From Pyrocephalus nanus (taxonomy: Eukaryota; Chordata; Aves; Passeriformes; Tyrannidae): 64,000 nt of DNA. The stretch spans positions 33,328,634 to 33,392,633 of the forward strand of contig CM076260.1 of assembly GCA_038380795.1 (NCBI GenBank), given 5' to 3'. Shown piece after piece: positions 51,901 to 64,000 of this stretch (position 1 is the stretch's first letter; each line of letters starts with the position of its first letter). The notes beneath the pieces were generated by a model. That model worked only from the letters and a program-made list of their open reading frames with translations. It was not told where the DNA came from and made no database searches. Position numbers and translations under genes: made by a program.

Positions 51901-53333
51901 AATATATTGTTTCTATATTAAATTGATCTGTTTATTATTTATTACTTTTAAATAAGTTATTAAATTTCATTCTAAAGATCAGAAATATATTGAACATATT
52001 AGTATTAGTTCCCTTTTAAAAAAACATAATTTTTGATTTAAAAAAATCACTGAGCAGAACTCTCTAACCTTAAAAATAAATTTTCCACTCTAAAAACTAT
52101 GATAATAATTATGGTATTGTATATGGAACTCTGCATGTTTAATTTTTTTATACTTTAAATTTTTTTTTCACTACTAAAGAAAAATTTTCCTTTTTACAGC
52201 TGTTCTTAGGTTTTATAGTCAAAAGCAGTTTTGAGTAGTACAGTGGAAATTTCATGGGGCGACATTTGTACTTTTGCCAAATAATGGGATTAATTCAGTG
52301 CAAAAATACATTAAAGTATAATATAATTATAAAAATACACAAACTTTAAAATTAAGTGCAGACATCGTATTTTAAAACAATTTACTGGATGTGAATACTC
52401 CAGTAGAAGCTGAAACACAGGTGGAGTTCCATGTACTTCATAATCTGATCTCAGTGTACAAAATCTTTGGAGCAATATAAACATATGTGTAAATGAATTA
52501 TTTTAACATTCAATTTTTATAATATAATTGCTCTGAATCATGAAACCTCAGACCTAAGATGTTCCATCAGGGAGGCAGAAATACTGGTAACAGTGAAATC
52601 CAAAAAGCATACAAGAAACAGTTTATGAGTCCAAAGACAACCCACGTGGTGTTCCTGCAAAAACTTAAGGGGGGGAAAAAAAGGGCAGAAAACCCTACTC
52701 CTTAAATCCTGCATTATAATGTGAAAGCTCCATGCTTTTGTTGGACAGCTGAGATGGATGAATTGTATTTTAGGATTGGCTGCTGCTCTGAATACAGTCA
52801 AACTTATGCTATTCAGTATTGTCATAGAAAAAAGCTATCTGCAGGCCCAAGTTTCAGTAATTAAGTCCTGGAAGGCCCCTTGGGTGGCTAGCACTGACTG
52901 GTGTTATTCCAGAGAAACAAGCATTGCATTTCATTTATGAAATACTCAAGTAGAAATATGATTTATCTGTCCCTTGGCCTAACATAGTTTGAATATTTTT
53001 CTTTAAGATGAACTGTAAAAGATGTGCAGACTCTTATATTTGAGTATGTCTGCAAGTCATGGGTAGATCCAAGACATTAATGGCAGGGAAAGAAGAAGAC
53101 AGACAAAAATTCCTGAGGACCTGGGGGAGGAATAACCATCCAATTCCATTGTTTGGGGGCTGCTAGTATTCAGTCCCTGCAAATCTATTGTTTCAATCAG
53201 GCAGGAAGATAATTACATGCAACACTTTCATTCTTTAGCAAAAAAAGATAAAGTGCCCCTATTTTAGGACTGGCTGTGGATTTTTTGACAAATTACTGTC
53301 CTGTCAGAAAATGCTGATTTCTTTTTGCCAGTT
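48911..53333. other. Intronic stretch, mostly AT-rich
   Basis: The part at 51480-52540 is extremely AT-rich with many A and T runs and short self-complementary blocks. The parts at 50215-50325 and 50580-50830 are GC-richer. No repeat family or exon is recognised. Confidence 0.7.
50215..50325. other. Short GC/CpG-rich patch
   Basis: Five CpGs in about 90 bp (CAGTCGCAGAGC, CACGCAGAGCGCC, TGCCGTGCCCCC, ACTGCGAGG) within AT-rich intron. The minus frame at 50098-50322 (74 codons) runs through it without a recognisable domain. It may be a small regulatory element or the remnant of an old repeat. Confidence 0.25.
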
Positions 53334-53525
53334 TTACCAGGAGGTTTCTCTGGGAGTAGTAGTTCTGTCTTTACAGGTGGAATTTTTTACAAACTTGATG
53401 TTCTTGGTTGAAAGTTTGAGTTTCTTTCCTGGGCTTTTTTTCTGTTTTGCATCCTCAGCCATTACATAAAATGCATATATGAGAAATAACAGGAGTGGAG
53501 GAGCTGCCATCCCTGAGATGAGCAC
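53334..53525 (-). other. Open frame with signal-peptide-like start (unrecognised; coding status unknown)
   Basis: The minus-strand frame has two in-frame ATGs (MLISGMAAPP). The second (53508-53510) sits in a GGGATGG context with G at +4. A hydrophobic core LLLFLIYAFYVMA follows, then a plausible cleavage before EDAKQKK and a basic stretch SPGKKLKLSTKNIKFVKNST. CCACCT|GTAAAG near 53379 could be a splice donor, which would make this a first coding exon. No TATA box or CpG island is evident upstream, and no continuing exon was found in 52500-53300. The protein is not recognised. At 63 codons an open frame of this size is expected by chance; only the organisation makes it worth noting. Confidence 0.2.
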
Positions 53526-55859
53526 CCTGGCAATGGGCAGAAGTGCCCCTTCTGTTCACTTGTGCTCCCTTCTTTGCTGTTCAGTGGCACAGTGACTTTT
53601 GGGATGCCACAAGAAGGATGCTTCTTGTTCCAGTTTTATCCCTCTCTGTGTTTGTTTGTTAGGGAAGTTCTGTATTCATGTGAGTATTAAAAAAATTAGT
53701 CTTTCTTGTTTGTTTGTTTATTTTTTATTTACTTCTTGCAGATTAGCTGCAGCTATCATACTGGGGATTAGGTTTCAAATGTCAGATTCTTGCTGGCCTG
53801 CACTGGGAATCCTATTTGGATGAGAATAAGAAATATTGAGTATAAAAAGCTAACATTGAATATTCTTCTGTAGACTGTAGGTGTCATGTACTGTATGCAG
53901 TATATGCATACATCTGAGTCAACCACCATGTATATATTGATATTGATGGAATTAATGTGATTATAAGCTAATAAATATATTGAAGGAGGTATTTATGCTC
54001 CATTCAGTCCTAAAGGGCAGGAATGAAAGGAGAGAAAACGTCTCCAAAATATGAGTTGTAACACCGTATTTTGCTATGTGTTGAGTCAGAAAATTGTTCC
54101 CATTTATGCAGAATGCTTCAGGTAACCAATTTATATCTACAGAATGTATTGAGAATGTTTCAGATGAGCACGGAACCTGTTAAGTAATCCAGAAGAAGCA
54201 CTCCATTCAAAAATGAAGTTACATCATTAATGTTGCATTTACAAGACCATTCTAACAACTTCCCTGAAGAGGAATCCAACTTTGTTAAATGAAGGCTGAT
54301 AAATCTATTTTCCTTCGAGGCAAAATTATTTAATTATTGTGTATTTAATTACTATCTGTATTCAGAATACTAAGAAAAGGATTTCTCATATAAGTACGCA
54401 TGATGGGATTAAGTGACTAAATGTGGATGTTGACACCTTTGCAAAAGTTATAAAGAAACTGTTCTTTAAGGATAAAAGTTCTTAGATAGAAGCTTTTGAG
54501 TGGGAAGATCTGAACAAGCCAATGAATCATACTGAACTGACTATTTTCCCCCTAAGTAATCCTTTAGCTGGGGAGGGAAATCAGAAAGAAAAAAGTCTTG
54601 AAAACAGCTGTTTTCAGGTGCAAGTAATGATCATTTAGAAAAGTTATATCAAATAATTAAGAAACCCACACAAGATATTTGGCTGAAGGAAACCATTGCA
54701 CTCACTAAGAAAAATGCAAACCAGCAACTTGAATTTCAGCATACTCTGGTCACTGTGCCACAACAAACCTCAGCCATTGCTTTGTTTGGTCACAGGGTCT
54801 TCTAGGCTGAAGTTTATTAACCACCAAAAGCTAGGCTTTGCTTTCTCTGTATAATTTGTGGTGAACACTAAAATAAGTAGAAATGCCTTAAAAAATTATG
54901 CACTGTTCAGAGACAGCTGCTTAAACCTCTGTTTTTGTGGAGCATTCAAAATAATACTGATTTTGTGATGGACAGGAGACTATGCAACCAACAAAATCCA
55001 TAATTTCTGGGGTATCTCTGATTTCATAGCAGATACAAACCCTGATAATAATGTTAGATGTTAACTTTATTTCCTTTTTTTTCATTCTTTAACCAACCAC
55101 AAAAGAAGACATTGAGAGCATGTTTCTTGTCTTGTTCAAGAAAAAGTACAATGTCAAACACTTAAACTGGATCTTTAGCAATATAAACCCATGTCTGCAG
55201 TGTCTGCAGGATTTATTCTTATAGTTGTTAGCAGAATTGGTTGATTGTATTTCTACCGGCTGGCAAGTGAAAAATCTCACCAAATACAGTGAGAAAAGCT
55301 CCACAATAACTTCTGTTATTAGCTGGATTTTTCTGGATTTAGCTATTGTGTTCTCATAAAAATGTTTGTGAGGCTGATGTTTTTTGAGACTTAGTTTGCC
55401 ACTGAATTCGCTGGACTTTATACAGCAAGTGTAGGTTGTGCCAGATTAACTTGACATATTAGATCCTGACATTATAAAATCTTGTCAGTACAAGAACTGT
55501 AAGGTATATGAGGTGAAGATTGCAGTGTGTTGGGCTCTCAAAATTGTTATGAAGTTGTAAGAGTAGCGTTTCTTAAGACTTGATTAGATCTTAACACTCT
55601 TGGAGTTTCTTAGTGGCAAAACCCAGAACTTTTGAGTCATAAAGTCAGTCTATTGTTGATATAGTAAAAATCAGAATCCTATAATGAACCTGGATGACAT
55701 TGAGGGTCTCAGAAACAGCATTCAGTCTAAGTTGCTACATGGCTAGGAACTAATAACTTTTTTTTAGTATAAGCTTGTCAGTGATTATTTGGACAAAGGC
55801 AGAAGACCTGGTGTATCAGTTACCTTCAGCTCAGTTGTGTATCCTGCAGTCAGATGAAA
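53526..55859. other. Intronic stretch, nothing recognised
   Basis: AT-rich, with a TTTG-rich patch at 53646-53730. No exon or transposon recognised. Confidence 0.7.
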
Positions 55860-56290
55860 AGACAAATGTGTTTGGAGAGACCCTTACCATACAAATAGTA
55901 AGGACTTATTTTGTTGTAGAAGACAGCGGTATGATCTCATGTGGAATATTGTATCTAAGTGTGGTCAACTAGTTTTTAAAAAGACCATTGAAACCGGCCG
56001 ATGTGAGTGAGGAGCTGCTAGGGTCATCAGAAGCTGTGGAGAGCCTGATGTATGATAATAGCTTACCAGTGCCTGCCTTCTTCCCACTATCAAAATGAAG
56101 ACTACAGGAATGTAAGTCCTGTTTATAAATTTCCTGGGGAAATGAGTGAAGGTAACCAGCAGAAGTAATTATTAAAGTAATTACGCAGAAGAGTTATGTA
56201 TGAGTGAATTTAAAATGGATGGCTTGAAATTAGAAAAAGGGTTTCAAGATGGACTATCATACAGAAGGAATGTGGCTAAAAAAGCCAGTA
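55860..56290 (+). repeat. Ancient CR1/L3-like ORF2 3' fragment, sense
   Basis: Around 55940-55990 the + strand resembles the CR1 segment LEYCIQxWSxxFKKDIE (seen as VEYCI then VWSTSF-like codons). Around 56205-56270 it resembles the DGLKLEKGFQD-type block before the C-terminal end. The spacing suits ORF2. Substitutions are heavy and the frame shifts, so this is an old remnant and the boundaries are approximate. Confidence 0.5.
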
Positions 56291-59200
56291 ACTGCATTGT
56301 CACCACAGTACAGTACAGTTCAGTCAAATATAAGCAATTTCTGATGGAAACAATAATCTTCTGTGATGGTACTGACAAGACTGCTTTTCTGAGACCTTGC
56401 TAAGTCTTGTGTACTTACACTTTCTTAGAAGTCTGTGGAAAAAAAACCCCAACCTTCAGCTGGATATGGCCTGGTGGCCTAATTTATTAAAGGGGAAATC
56501 AGACACATGGGCTGGTAGGCACAGGAATTTGTTGTTTAGGAATGTGTTTTGGTTTTGTGGTTGCCCAGCTGGAAGAGCACATCAGTGTCAATGCACCTAA
56601 TCCCTGGCTTCTGCCATCAGTAATGACTTTATGTGACAGGAAATCTGATTTGAGCAATGGTGAGTTTGACCACTAGCAAATGAAACGGACCTAAATAAAA
56701 ACTCAGACTTTCCAAGAATTCTGCTTTTTAGTTTATACCTTTAAGCTTCCTCTTGTATGCCATATATCACAGTCTCTGTGATTGTAAGAGGCTAGAGTTT
56801 ATGCTACTGTACAGTTACAATGCTAATACAGGACAAAACAAGAAGCCCAACGTGCTTTTAAAAAGTATGTTAAATATTGAAAAAAATCGTCTGACATAGG
56901 GACCATTTATTCTCAAACAATCCTGCTTTACTGTAATAGTTGTGGATTTTTTTTTTCAGGTAGAGTAGAAGTGCTGTTCACTAATTATGTTAATAGAATC
57001 AAACCTTGTAAAGAATAAATAATTTCCATTTGTACTGTAATTCTATTTTATATTTATTATATTGAATGCCATTTGTTAGTAATATCTACTCCTGTAGAGT
57101 CCGGAGAGATTGAGCTCTGCAAAAATTTTATTTAGTGAATAAACTGAGAAAGAATTTTTTAAAGTATTACACGAGGGGAACATTTTTAATTTTATTGTTT
57201 AAGAGTCACATACGGGGAAGAGAAAATCTCAGCTTGAACTGTATTGAAATTTTCTTTTTGCATTATTACCAATAGCTTAATTTTACATTTTATTCATGGC
57301 AAGTGTATGTTGAGTGCTAACTCTGTGACTGAAAAGAAGAAAATTATGCGAGGTGCTTCACACACACACAGTAACTAAGGCAGCTGTGTAGGTATTTTAC
57401 TTTGTTTCTTCAGTAAGAAATTTTGCTATACGGTCGATAAAATTGGTGGAAGACATGTATTAGGTTATGTAAAAGTTTTATGGTTTCGATATTAATGCAG
57501 TAAGTTCACTAGTGGGGTGAAAAATAAAATTGTATAAGCGATATAGTGTAAATGTAAAGTTCACATAACCATTTCATGTATGAAATTTATTTAAACAGTC
57601 ATTTCTAAAATATTGACCAAGTTAAATACTTGGGCTTAATCCAGTTAAAACTTCAGTGAAATTCCTAGAATATACAGTTAACTTCTATAGTTTTATTTCT
57701 CTAGTGTGTAAAAATAATTAATTCTATTATCTCTAGTTCTGTTTGTAATGTTGCTGGATATGTTACAGGTCCCTTGCATTTGTTTTTATACAAACATTTC
57801 ATTGACTCTTCAAAATCAGGTCAATAATTTTGAATTGTTTGTTCTGGCATAAAGGTAAACTAAAAACTTAATTGCCTCTGAAATATATTATTCCTCATCT
57901 TTGTTTTTAGACCAGTTCTTAACTTAAGAGATGTCGTGCTGTTTATGGTTTAAGTAAACATTTTAAAATGAAAATGTTTCATTTGCAGCACATTTCTTGG
58001 TCACTTGGTGCAGTGACTATGTATATGCAGCTACATGCAAAAATTAATGAAGTATTAATTTCTTATTTTCTTAGAAGTCTTGTTTTTGTTTGGTTGGTTG
58101 ACAACTTTTCTTTACATTGATATATCAATTTAATCTGTTTGAAAAGTAATGTAGGAAATGTAGTAAAAACTGGTCAAAACTATAAAAAAATGGATGTCTC
58201 TAGAAAAGAAGAAAAGGTAATTATTGTAAAAGAGTTGGTAAAATACTTATTTCATGCTTTTTAAGTCACCCTGTACCCAAAAGCTCAGTCTCCAGTATGA
58301 TTCTTTTAGTGTTTCTAAGTATTTTTGCATAAACCTTTATACTTCCTGTAAAACCTCATTACATTTTTTTCCATTCAATTTTTTACACTTTTTCTGTAGA
58401 ATAAATATTACCTCTCTATTCTCGCCAGTCAGCTTTCATAACTGTTACTTTTGCCCTTATAGGAGAGGATATTTATTACATGAGTTTAAGCTTTGCACTA
58501 GAATTCTTCTACCTGTGAGTTTAAATCATCAAGCAGCTTTCTATAAAATAAATGTGTAAGTAAAATGACAGCTTGGTTTAAAGGATACACTATAAAATTC
58601 TTTTTTGTATCTTTGTTTCAAGTAATCTAATAAGTCCCTTCTGCTCTGAGGCTCTTTTACAAAGACAGCAATGTTAAAAAATGCTTTGAAAAGATACTAG
58701 GTAAGCCTCGACCTTTTCATGGGAGGGCAGGATAGTTCCTTTGTACTTGTCTCTTCCTGACTTCGTGGCCAAGCTGTGGGTTTGCCCCGGTGAAGGGTTT
58801 GGTGACAGAGTGAGAGCATAATTCTCACTGTGCTGCCCCAAAATGAAAATGCTTTGATATAAAAAGGGAAATACGCTGGTTTAAATTGTTAAGCAACAGC
58901 AGCTGAAATTGCATTTCCTTTGAATTTCATTAGTGTGTGTTGAGTGAAGTGCTTCACTCAGTATTAGGATTTAACTGAGCCAGATACATAGACTGACAAG
59001 GCTGTCTTTGCAAGACTCTCTCAGCTGCCTCAACAGCTGTAAAAGTAAAAATATCACTCACTGACTATTAAAACTCTTGGCAGCAAATCCTTCCAGTCAC
59101 TTCTGGCATGGTGAGCTTAACCAGGAAATGTTTTTACAAAATACTTAAATAAGTAATTAGAATGGCAGGTGATAAATGATGATCTAAAAGTACAAAGTCT

Positions 59201-61103
59201 CATTATATTGGTAGGATATTTCTAGCTTTGTTATGAAAAGATGTAGGATGTAATTAGAAGGATAATCTTCAATGAAAATCTTAACAAGTGTTTGTTATAT
59301 TTCTCATTTGTGCAGAAAAATGACCTGTGATCAGCAAATGTTTTCACATAAGAATAATTTTATGCAGGCAGTTTAGCTCCATTGCTTTCTCTTGGATTAT
59401 TCACTGGTGTTAACATATGTGTAGCAGTTTGCAGGATCATTTACTGAACAAATGAGTGAGTAATGCCAAGTAACTAAATAAAACAAGGATCCTCATACAC
59501 TCATGGGCCTGGGAAATCATTCTAACTGTGGGGCTTTGGGCATGCTTTTAGAAAATATGTGGGTCCCAATGCAAATATTCATAATTGCTACTTAAGAAAA
59601 TGTACAGGAAACTTGGAATATCATATAGAGTAACATAATTTGTAGTGAATGTGCTGTAAGGCAGTTTGCTGCTATACAGAAGAAATAAATTCTATTTGAA
59701 TAATTTCGTCATATCATGGGTATATAATGTATAGCATATATAACTTTTAGGAAAGACCTTAGACTCTTTCAGCTATCCTGCAGTAATAATTGATAGAAAA
59801 AAATAGTATTGATAGTACTTGGGGTGAAAAGATGGGAAGTGACTATTCAGAGTATTGAAAATAATTATCAAAAACCTCAGTTGTGAAGGAGGGTTGTTAT
59901 GGTTCACTTAAAGCAGTAGCATATTCTATAATCTGGAAATCCTCTTACATCCTCTTGAGTGTATTCGTCTTATTTATTTTGTGGAGAAGAATTGTGCTGG
60001 CTGCTGCACATTATACCCTAGACAATGCAAATTATACATTTACTAGGAAGAACTGAATTTCTGTCAGTGTGTTATTCTGAATTGAATATATTTAAATTCT
60101 AGATCCCATCAAAATGGATTTAAATTATGTAAAATTTTCATGGAAAATCTTAGCCTTTTTGCATAAAACATAGGATAGCTTGGGAAAAAATGGAAATTAC
60201 TTTTAATTCGTTTACCTTCTCTTGTGATAAAGATAAGCTATTTGATACAAATACAATGGTGTTTTTGTTTGTTCTGTGAGTTTGTTTGTTGGTTTTCTAT
60301 TGTAAATACCTGGGGAACATGATATCTTTGTGCAGTTCTTACACCAAGACAACTAAGACAAGGCTCTAATCCCATCAGCTTCAAGTCAGTGCTCTTGCTG
60401 TGAATGTTTGTTGGAGTGGTTGTGTTGCTAACTTGATAAAGAAAATTTAGGAAACAATACCAGTCTTGCATTGGGTTATTAAAGATTGTTCTATTAATTT
60501 TTGAAGCTGGCTGAAATGAAATCAAAGGCGATATTCAAACCTGTGTATGAATGAGAATTTTTGTTCATTTTATGTTAAAATACTTTATCATTTGTAGGAT
60601 AAATTTGACTTCATTTATAAATATTGGTTTATGTGGTTTATTACTATAAAGACAATATTTGCCATTAATTGCTTTCTAATGATAACAAGCCAATGAATTA
60701 CACAGACCAGACTTCTTCCTCCTAAGTGCTTCTTTATTTTATAATTACTGAAGTATTTTATAATTAAAAATATATCTTTTAGCAATCATAAGATAAAGAA
60801 TTTTAGCAGTGAACCATTTTTCTGTATTTGACATTATATTAATTATGTAAATTCAAAGAATTGGTAACAAATAAAATGAATCATTACTAAACTGTGCTGA
60901 ATTATAAATAGGTAGTTTTAAAATGATTTAAAAACGAAAACCCTCTTTGATAGAAGTGAAATATTTAACACATATTACTGCAGAGTTCTCCAAGGAAAAA
61001 TTGTGTCACTGTTGTAACTATCAAGAAAAGATTTATAAAAAATATTTTAAGATGAAAATGGCTAAGCTGTTGGAAAAAAGTATTCCTCTCAAAAAAAAAA
61101 TAA
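56291..61103. other. Intronic stretch, nothing recognised
   Basis: AT-rich sequence with a short CA tract (57359-57370). The frame at 58254-58559 (+, 101 codons) is Phe/Ser/Cys-rich from pyrimidine-rich DNA and is not called. Confidence 0.7.
58941..58960. repeat. 9-bp inverted repeat with 2-nt spacer
   Basis: TGAGTGAAG, spacer TG, CTTCACTCA: perfect arms. Possibly a chance palindrome or a dimeric factor site. Confidence 0.85.
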
Positions 61104-61171
<68 letters not shown>

Positions 61172-61172
61172 C
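61104..61172. repeat. TCTA tetranucleotide microsatellite
   Basis: About 17 uninterrupted units of ATCT/TCTA, directly after a short A run (61091-61100) and ending at TCTCCAGACA. Long perfect tracts like this are usually polymorphic in length. The open frame at 60947-61225, with its repeated LSIY peptide, is an artefact of this tract. Confidence 0.98.
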
Positions 61173-64000
61173 TCCAGACAGAACTTAAAAGTATCTCGTG
61201 GGTGTATTGTATAGTACTTATGTAGCTCATAGAAGTGACTGTTCATAAGAATGTGACATATGTATGTTGTCAAAGCAAATTATGTTTGAAATGTGTAGCA
61301 TTTGGTGCTTGAAGCTGTAAAGTACTGCACTACAATTGAGAAACATATGAAAACTGCAGATGCTTTTTTCTGTTACTGAAAGTAAATTGTTCAGATTAGG
61401 CATTCTTTTTAGCAGAAACCAAAGAAAAAGACCTGAAACCCTTATTGCATGAAATCCTCTTTCTATAAAATGGAGTTTGATCTACTATCTCTTTGGAAAG
61501 CTTCTTTCGAAAATCTTTTTCTAAGCTATGAGATAAAAAATAGATTTGCTTGTAAAAGAGATTGTTATTTTTGTTGTTAACCTATAGTAGGTTTCATCTT
61601 ATTCTTGCAATAGTAGGTAATTTGCAGTTGAAGTAATGGGCAAGTAATAGAAAATTTAGTAGTAGTAATAGATTTCTATAGTAATAGATATTACTATATA
61701 AATAGATATTACTACATAAATAATTTCTATATTAATAGATAACATTCATCAGCAAAGTGATCTGGAATAAGTTTTCTTAACTGTTTGAGCCCCACACTTT
61801 AGTTTATGGCAACAGCATAAATACATTAGAACAAAAATACCAGAACAGAAAGTGAAACTAATGTGATAACAGTTTTCTATCTGAAAAATTCTTCAAGTGT
61901 ATATATGGTTTTTAAAATTTTATAATCAATAGATGAAATGGCAAAATTCAGAGTTCTCATTGACAGAATTGACCCCAATTTAATTAAACATTTGCAACTT
62001 TTCATGTGAGTTCCTGAGTATAAATTTTGTAGTTATTTTCAGCAATAGAATAAGTAATCTCGTATGAAAAATGTTCCTATGGTTTGCCTTGTGTAATGGA
62101 CTTTATGTTTAGTCTTCTTTTTATTACAATAGCTATAATACCAAAATAAATATTAAAATTTCTATCAAACTCTTCCTATTCATATTAGTTTTTAATATCA
62201 ACTTTTTTTTTATCATCCTATAGAAAATAAATTCCTGTACTAAAAAAGGAGTTGTAAAATCAGTGTTGTTATATAGTAGTCATCTGACATTCTCGTAGCT
62301 GTTAAGTTTTTGGGGTACTTGTAGGGTTGCAAAATAAGAATAGTATGAGGGAGACCCCGGAGACAAAATATGCTGCAGAAATAATTTATTTTTAAAGAAA
62401 TTTTTTTACTTAGTATTCTACAGAGCAGTAGAAATAAATAAGAAAAAAAAATCTGTTTTACTAATTTTAATCCATGCCAGTTAGAGGGGAAAAATGGAAT
62501 AGACCCCAAAAGCATGGAAGTAAGGAGGGTAAAACGAAAATAGGGGGAAAATATGAGTTTGAATTTGTCTGACTTGCTAGCTGTGCATTAATAGTCTCAT
62601 TTACCAGTACTTACTTACCAAAGTGTTTGGATTTGAAGATTTGTTTAGTATGACTGTGGAATAATAGAAATACCCTTCAGAGGATGAATGGTCTGGAGAA
62701 AGAAACTCCTTAACTATTTTCTTATTGGCCAGATGCCTAAAAGCATCTAAACTGTGTATTGGATTTCTTTATTTTTCTGTACATTGCAGCAGGATGAGTA
62801 ATATTTCCTTCTAGTAAGGCCCAATAGTGGATTTGTTTTTCTTACTTTATCCTATTTGTACAATTGTATGACTATAAATGTCTGCAGTTCTCAGTTATGA
62901 GTTTTACACTTGGAAACCTGGGTTATCAATGAGTACCTGAATCTCTGATGAGGGGAAAATATGTACTTAAATAAAGCTAAAATAGTCTTGGGTAGAGCTT
63001 TCTGTATTAGCATACTACAATATTGTACTTTGGGGAAATACAGGGAGTGTACCCAGTACTGGAGGATCCCATTTCACATATGAGCATGCAACATCCATCA
63101 TGTCCTTGGTTCTAGCATCTATTCTAAAAATCAAGGCATGAGATTATTTTGAAGTGGTGTGTGGGATACATTTGATTGATTGCTGTGACTTTCAAGAAGA
63201 GATTTTTAGTGGGACTTTTGCACTTAAGTTGTTTTGAAAGGTTTTCCTAAGCGTGTATTAAACATCAAATGTTGAGAGGAAATAGTGTGACCAGTTAAAA
63301 TGCCTTTATAGAATATAATGATGTATTTTCCAGGAAGCTTTGAGTGAAAATCAGGTAAATGAAGGTAATTGGCAAAGGTCATATTGAATAACAGAGGCCA
63401 GAATTTGGCCTCTGCACTTAGGAAGCAGAGCAAAAAGAATAGCAATTTAATGTTTTATCTGATTCGTTTATATTAAGAAGTTCTTGATATATTAGACTAA
63501 TAACTGTATCTGTTGCCTTGTAAGCATTTAGTTTTCTAACATTATTTTTTTACTTTAGTTGAATTTTGGAAGTTATGGACATCCTACTAAATAAGTATGA
63601 CTTTTTCATAGCAATTTTCAAAACTGAGCTTAAACCATTTTACTCTGAATCAGAAATCCCATGCCTACTGCTTTGCTTCCAAACCCATTTGATTTTAAAG
63701 TTTTTTTCTAAGGTCTCCCCTTGAAAGGTTTCAGATTGTTTAAACAGTCTCTCTGAAATATCCAGGGACTTAGTGAAAGCTTTAAGTTTCCATTCCTCTA
63801 TTGTGCAAGAGTGTTTTGGACTAGTACCAGCCCTTATAAGCCCAAATAATATGGAGTAAATCCACTTATTTTAAAATTTTGACCTTCTATCACTTTTAAA
63901 TACTGTGGTAGATCTCTTCTAGTAGGCTTGTACAATGGATATCTGCTATTTAGTTGTAAAAAGAGCTGAGACTTCTATATAAAATTCTCTGTCATGTTTC
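61173..64000. other. Intronic stretch to the window end
   Basis: AT-rich with the degenerate array at 61657-61742. No exon match to the BCKDHB terminal exon was found before the window ends. Confidence 0.65.
61657..61742. repeat. Degenerate AATAGATATTACTA array
   Basis: Imperfect copies of TAATAGATATTACTATA and TAATAGATTTCTATA alternate over about 85 bp. The units are partly self-complementary. It lies about 500 bp from the TCTA microsatellite. Confidence 0.8.

Larger units (their letters stand above)
25969..64000 (+). other. BCKDHB: BCKDHB last intron (5' part only)
   Basis: This sequence follows the GT donor. The terminal exon would encode about 46 residues beginning EECFLNLEAPI and ending MINY, then the 3' UTR. 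I scanned for GAR-GAR-TGY-TTY starts and for the CGYDTPFPH and WKCYDALR codons on the + strand and found no match. The last intron is therefore at least 38 kb and the gene ends beyond the window. This fits the very large final introns known for vertebrate BCKDHB. Confidence 0.75.

Noticed and set aside
60947..61225. 92-codon + strand frame with repeated LSIY
   Set aside because: It is translation through the TCTA microsatellite.
1..64000. CRISPR arrays, operons, integrases, rRNA, tRNA, riboswitches, LTR or viral elements
   Set aside because: None seen by eye. The window is vertebrate intron; a covariance-model scan for small RNAs would be needed to exclude weak RNA candidates.

Overview
This window looks like intronic DNA from a bird. 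The repeats are CR1 LINEs, and one 3' tip (11447-11511) ends in the avian CR1 octamer (two ATTCTGTG units). The base composition is AT-rich, with long A and T runs and few CpGs. Nothing bacterial, viral or plasmid-like was seen, and there are no operons, CRISPR arrays, recognisable RNA genes or origins.

The only coding sequence I can assign with confidence is one 87-bp exon at 25882-25968 on the + strand. It encodes 29 residues containing [19 protein letters not shown], the signature of BCKDHB, the E1-beta subunit of the mitochondrial branched-chain 2-oxoacid dehydrogenase complex. By the human gene model this is the penultimate exon. I searched by eye for the preceding exon and for the terminal exon and found neither. 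The whole window is therefore read as the 3' part of one intron (at least 25.9 kb), the exon, and the 5' part of the last intron (at least 38 kb).

Layout: 1-25881 is upstream intron with a young CR1 in antisense (2199-2628), a CR1 3' tip (11447-11511), a protein-like but broken stretch on the minus strand (about 14520-15480), an antisense CR1 ORF2 fragment (16965-17541) facing an old sense fragment (17930-18160), and an ancient sense CR1 (22480-23200). The region 25969-64000 is downstream intron. It holds a 3' CR1 piece 1 kb after the exon (26996-27310), a CpG-retaining block that may be a conserved noncoding element (40800-41250), a decayed antisense CR1 (43750-44275), a 1.8-kb CR1 with both ORFs represented but at least two internal deletions (47130-48910), an ancient CR1 (55860-56290) and a TCTA microsatellite (61104-61172).

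Points worth a second look: the weak 5' splice site of the BCKDHB exon, with an in-frame read-through followed closely by AATAAA; the minus-strand open frame at 53334-53525, which looks like a signal peptide and has a possible splice donor; the broken charged frames at 14.5-15.4 kb; and three CpG-retaining blocks that no recognised repeat explains. I see no previously undescribed multi-gene system here.
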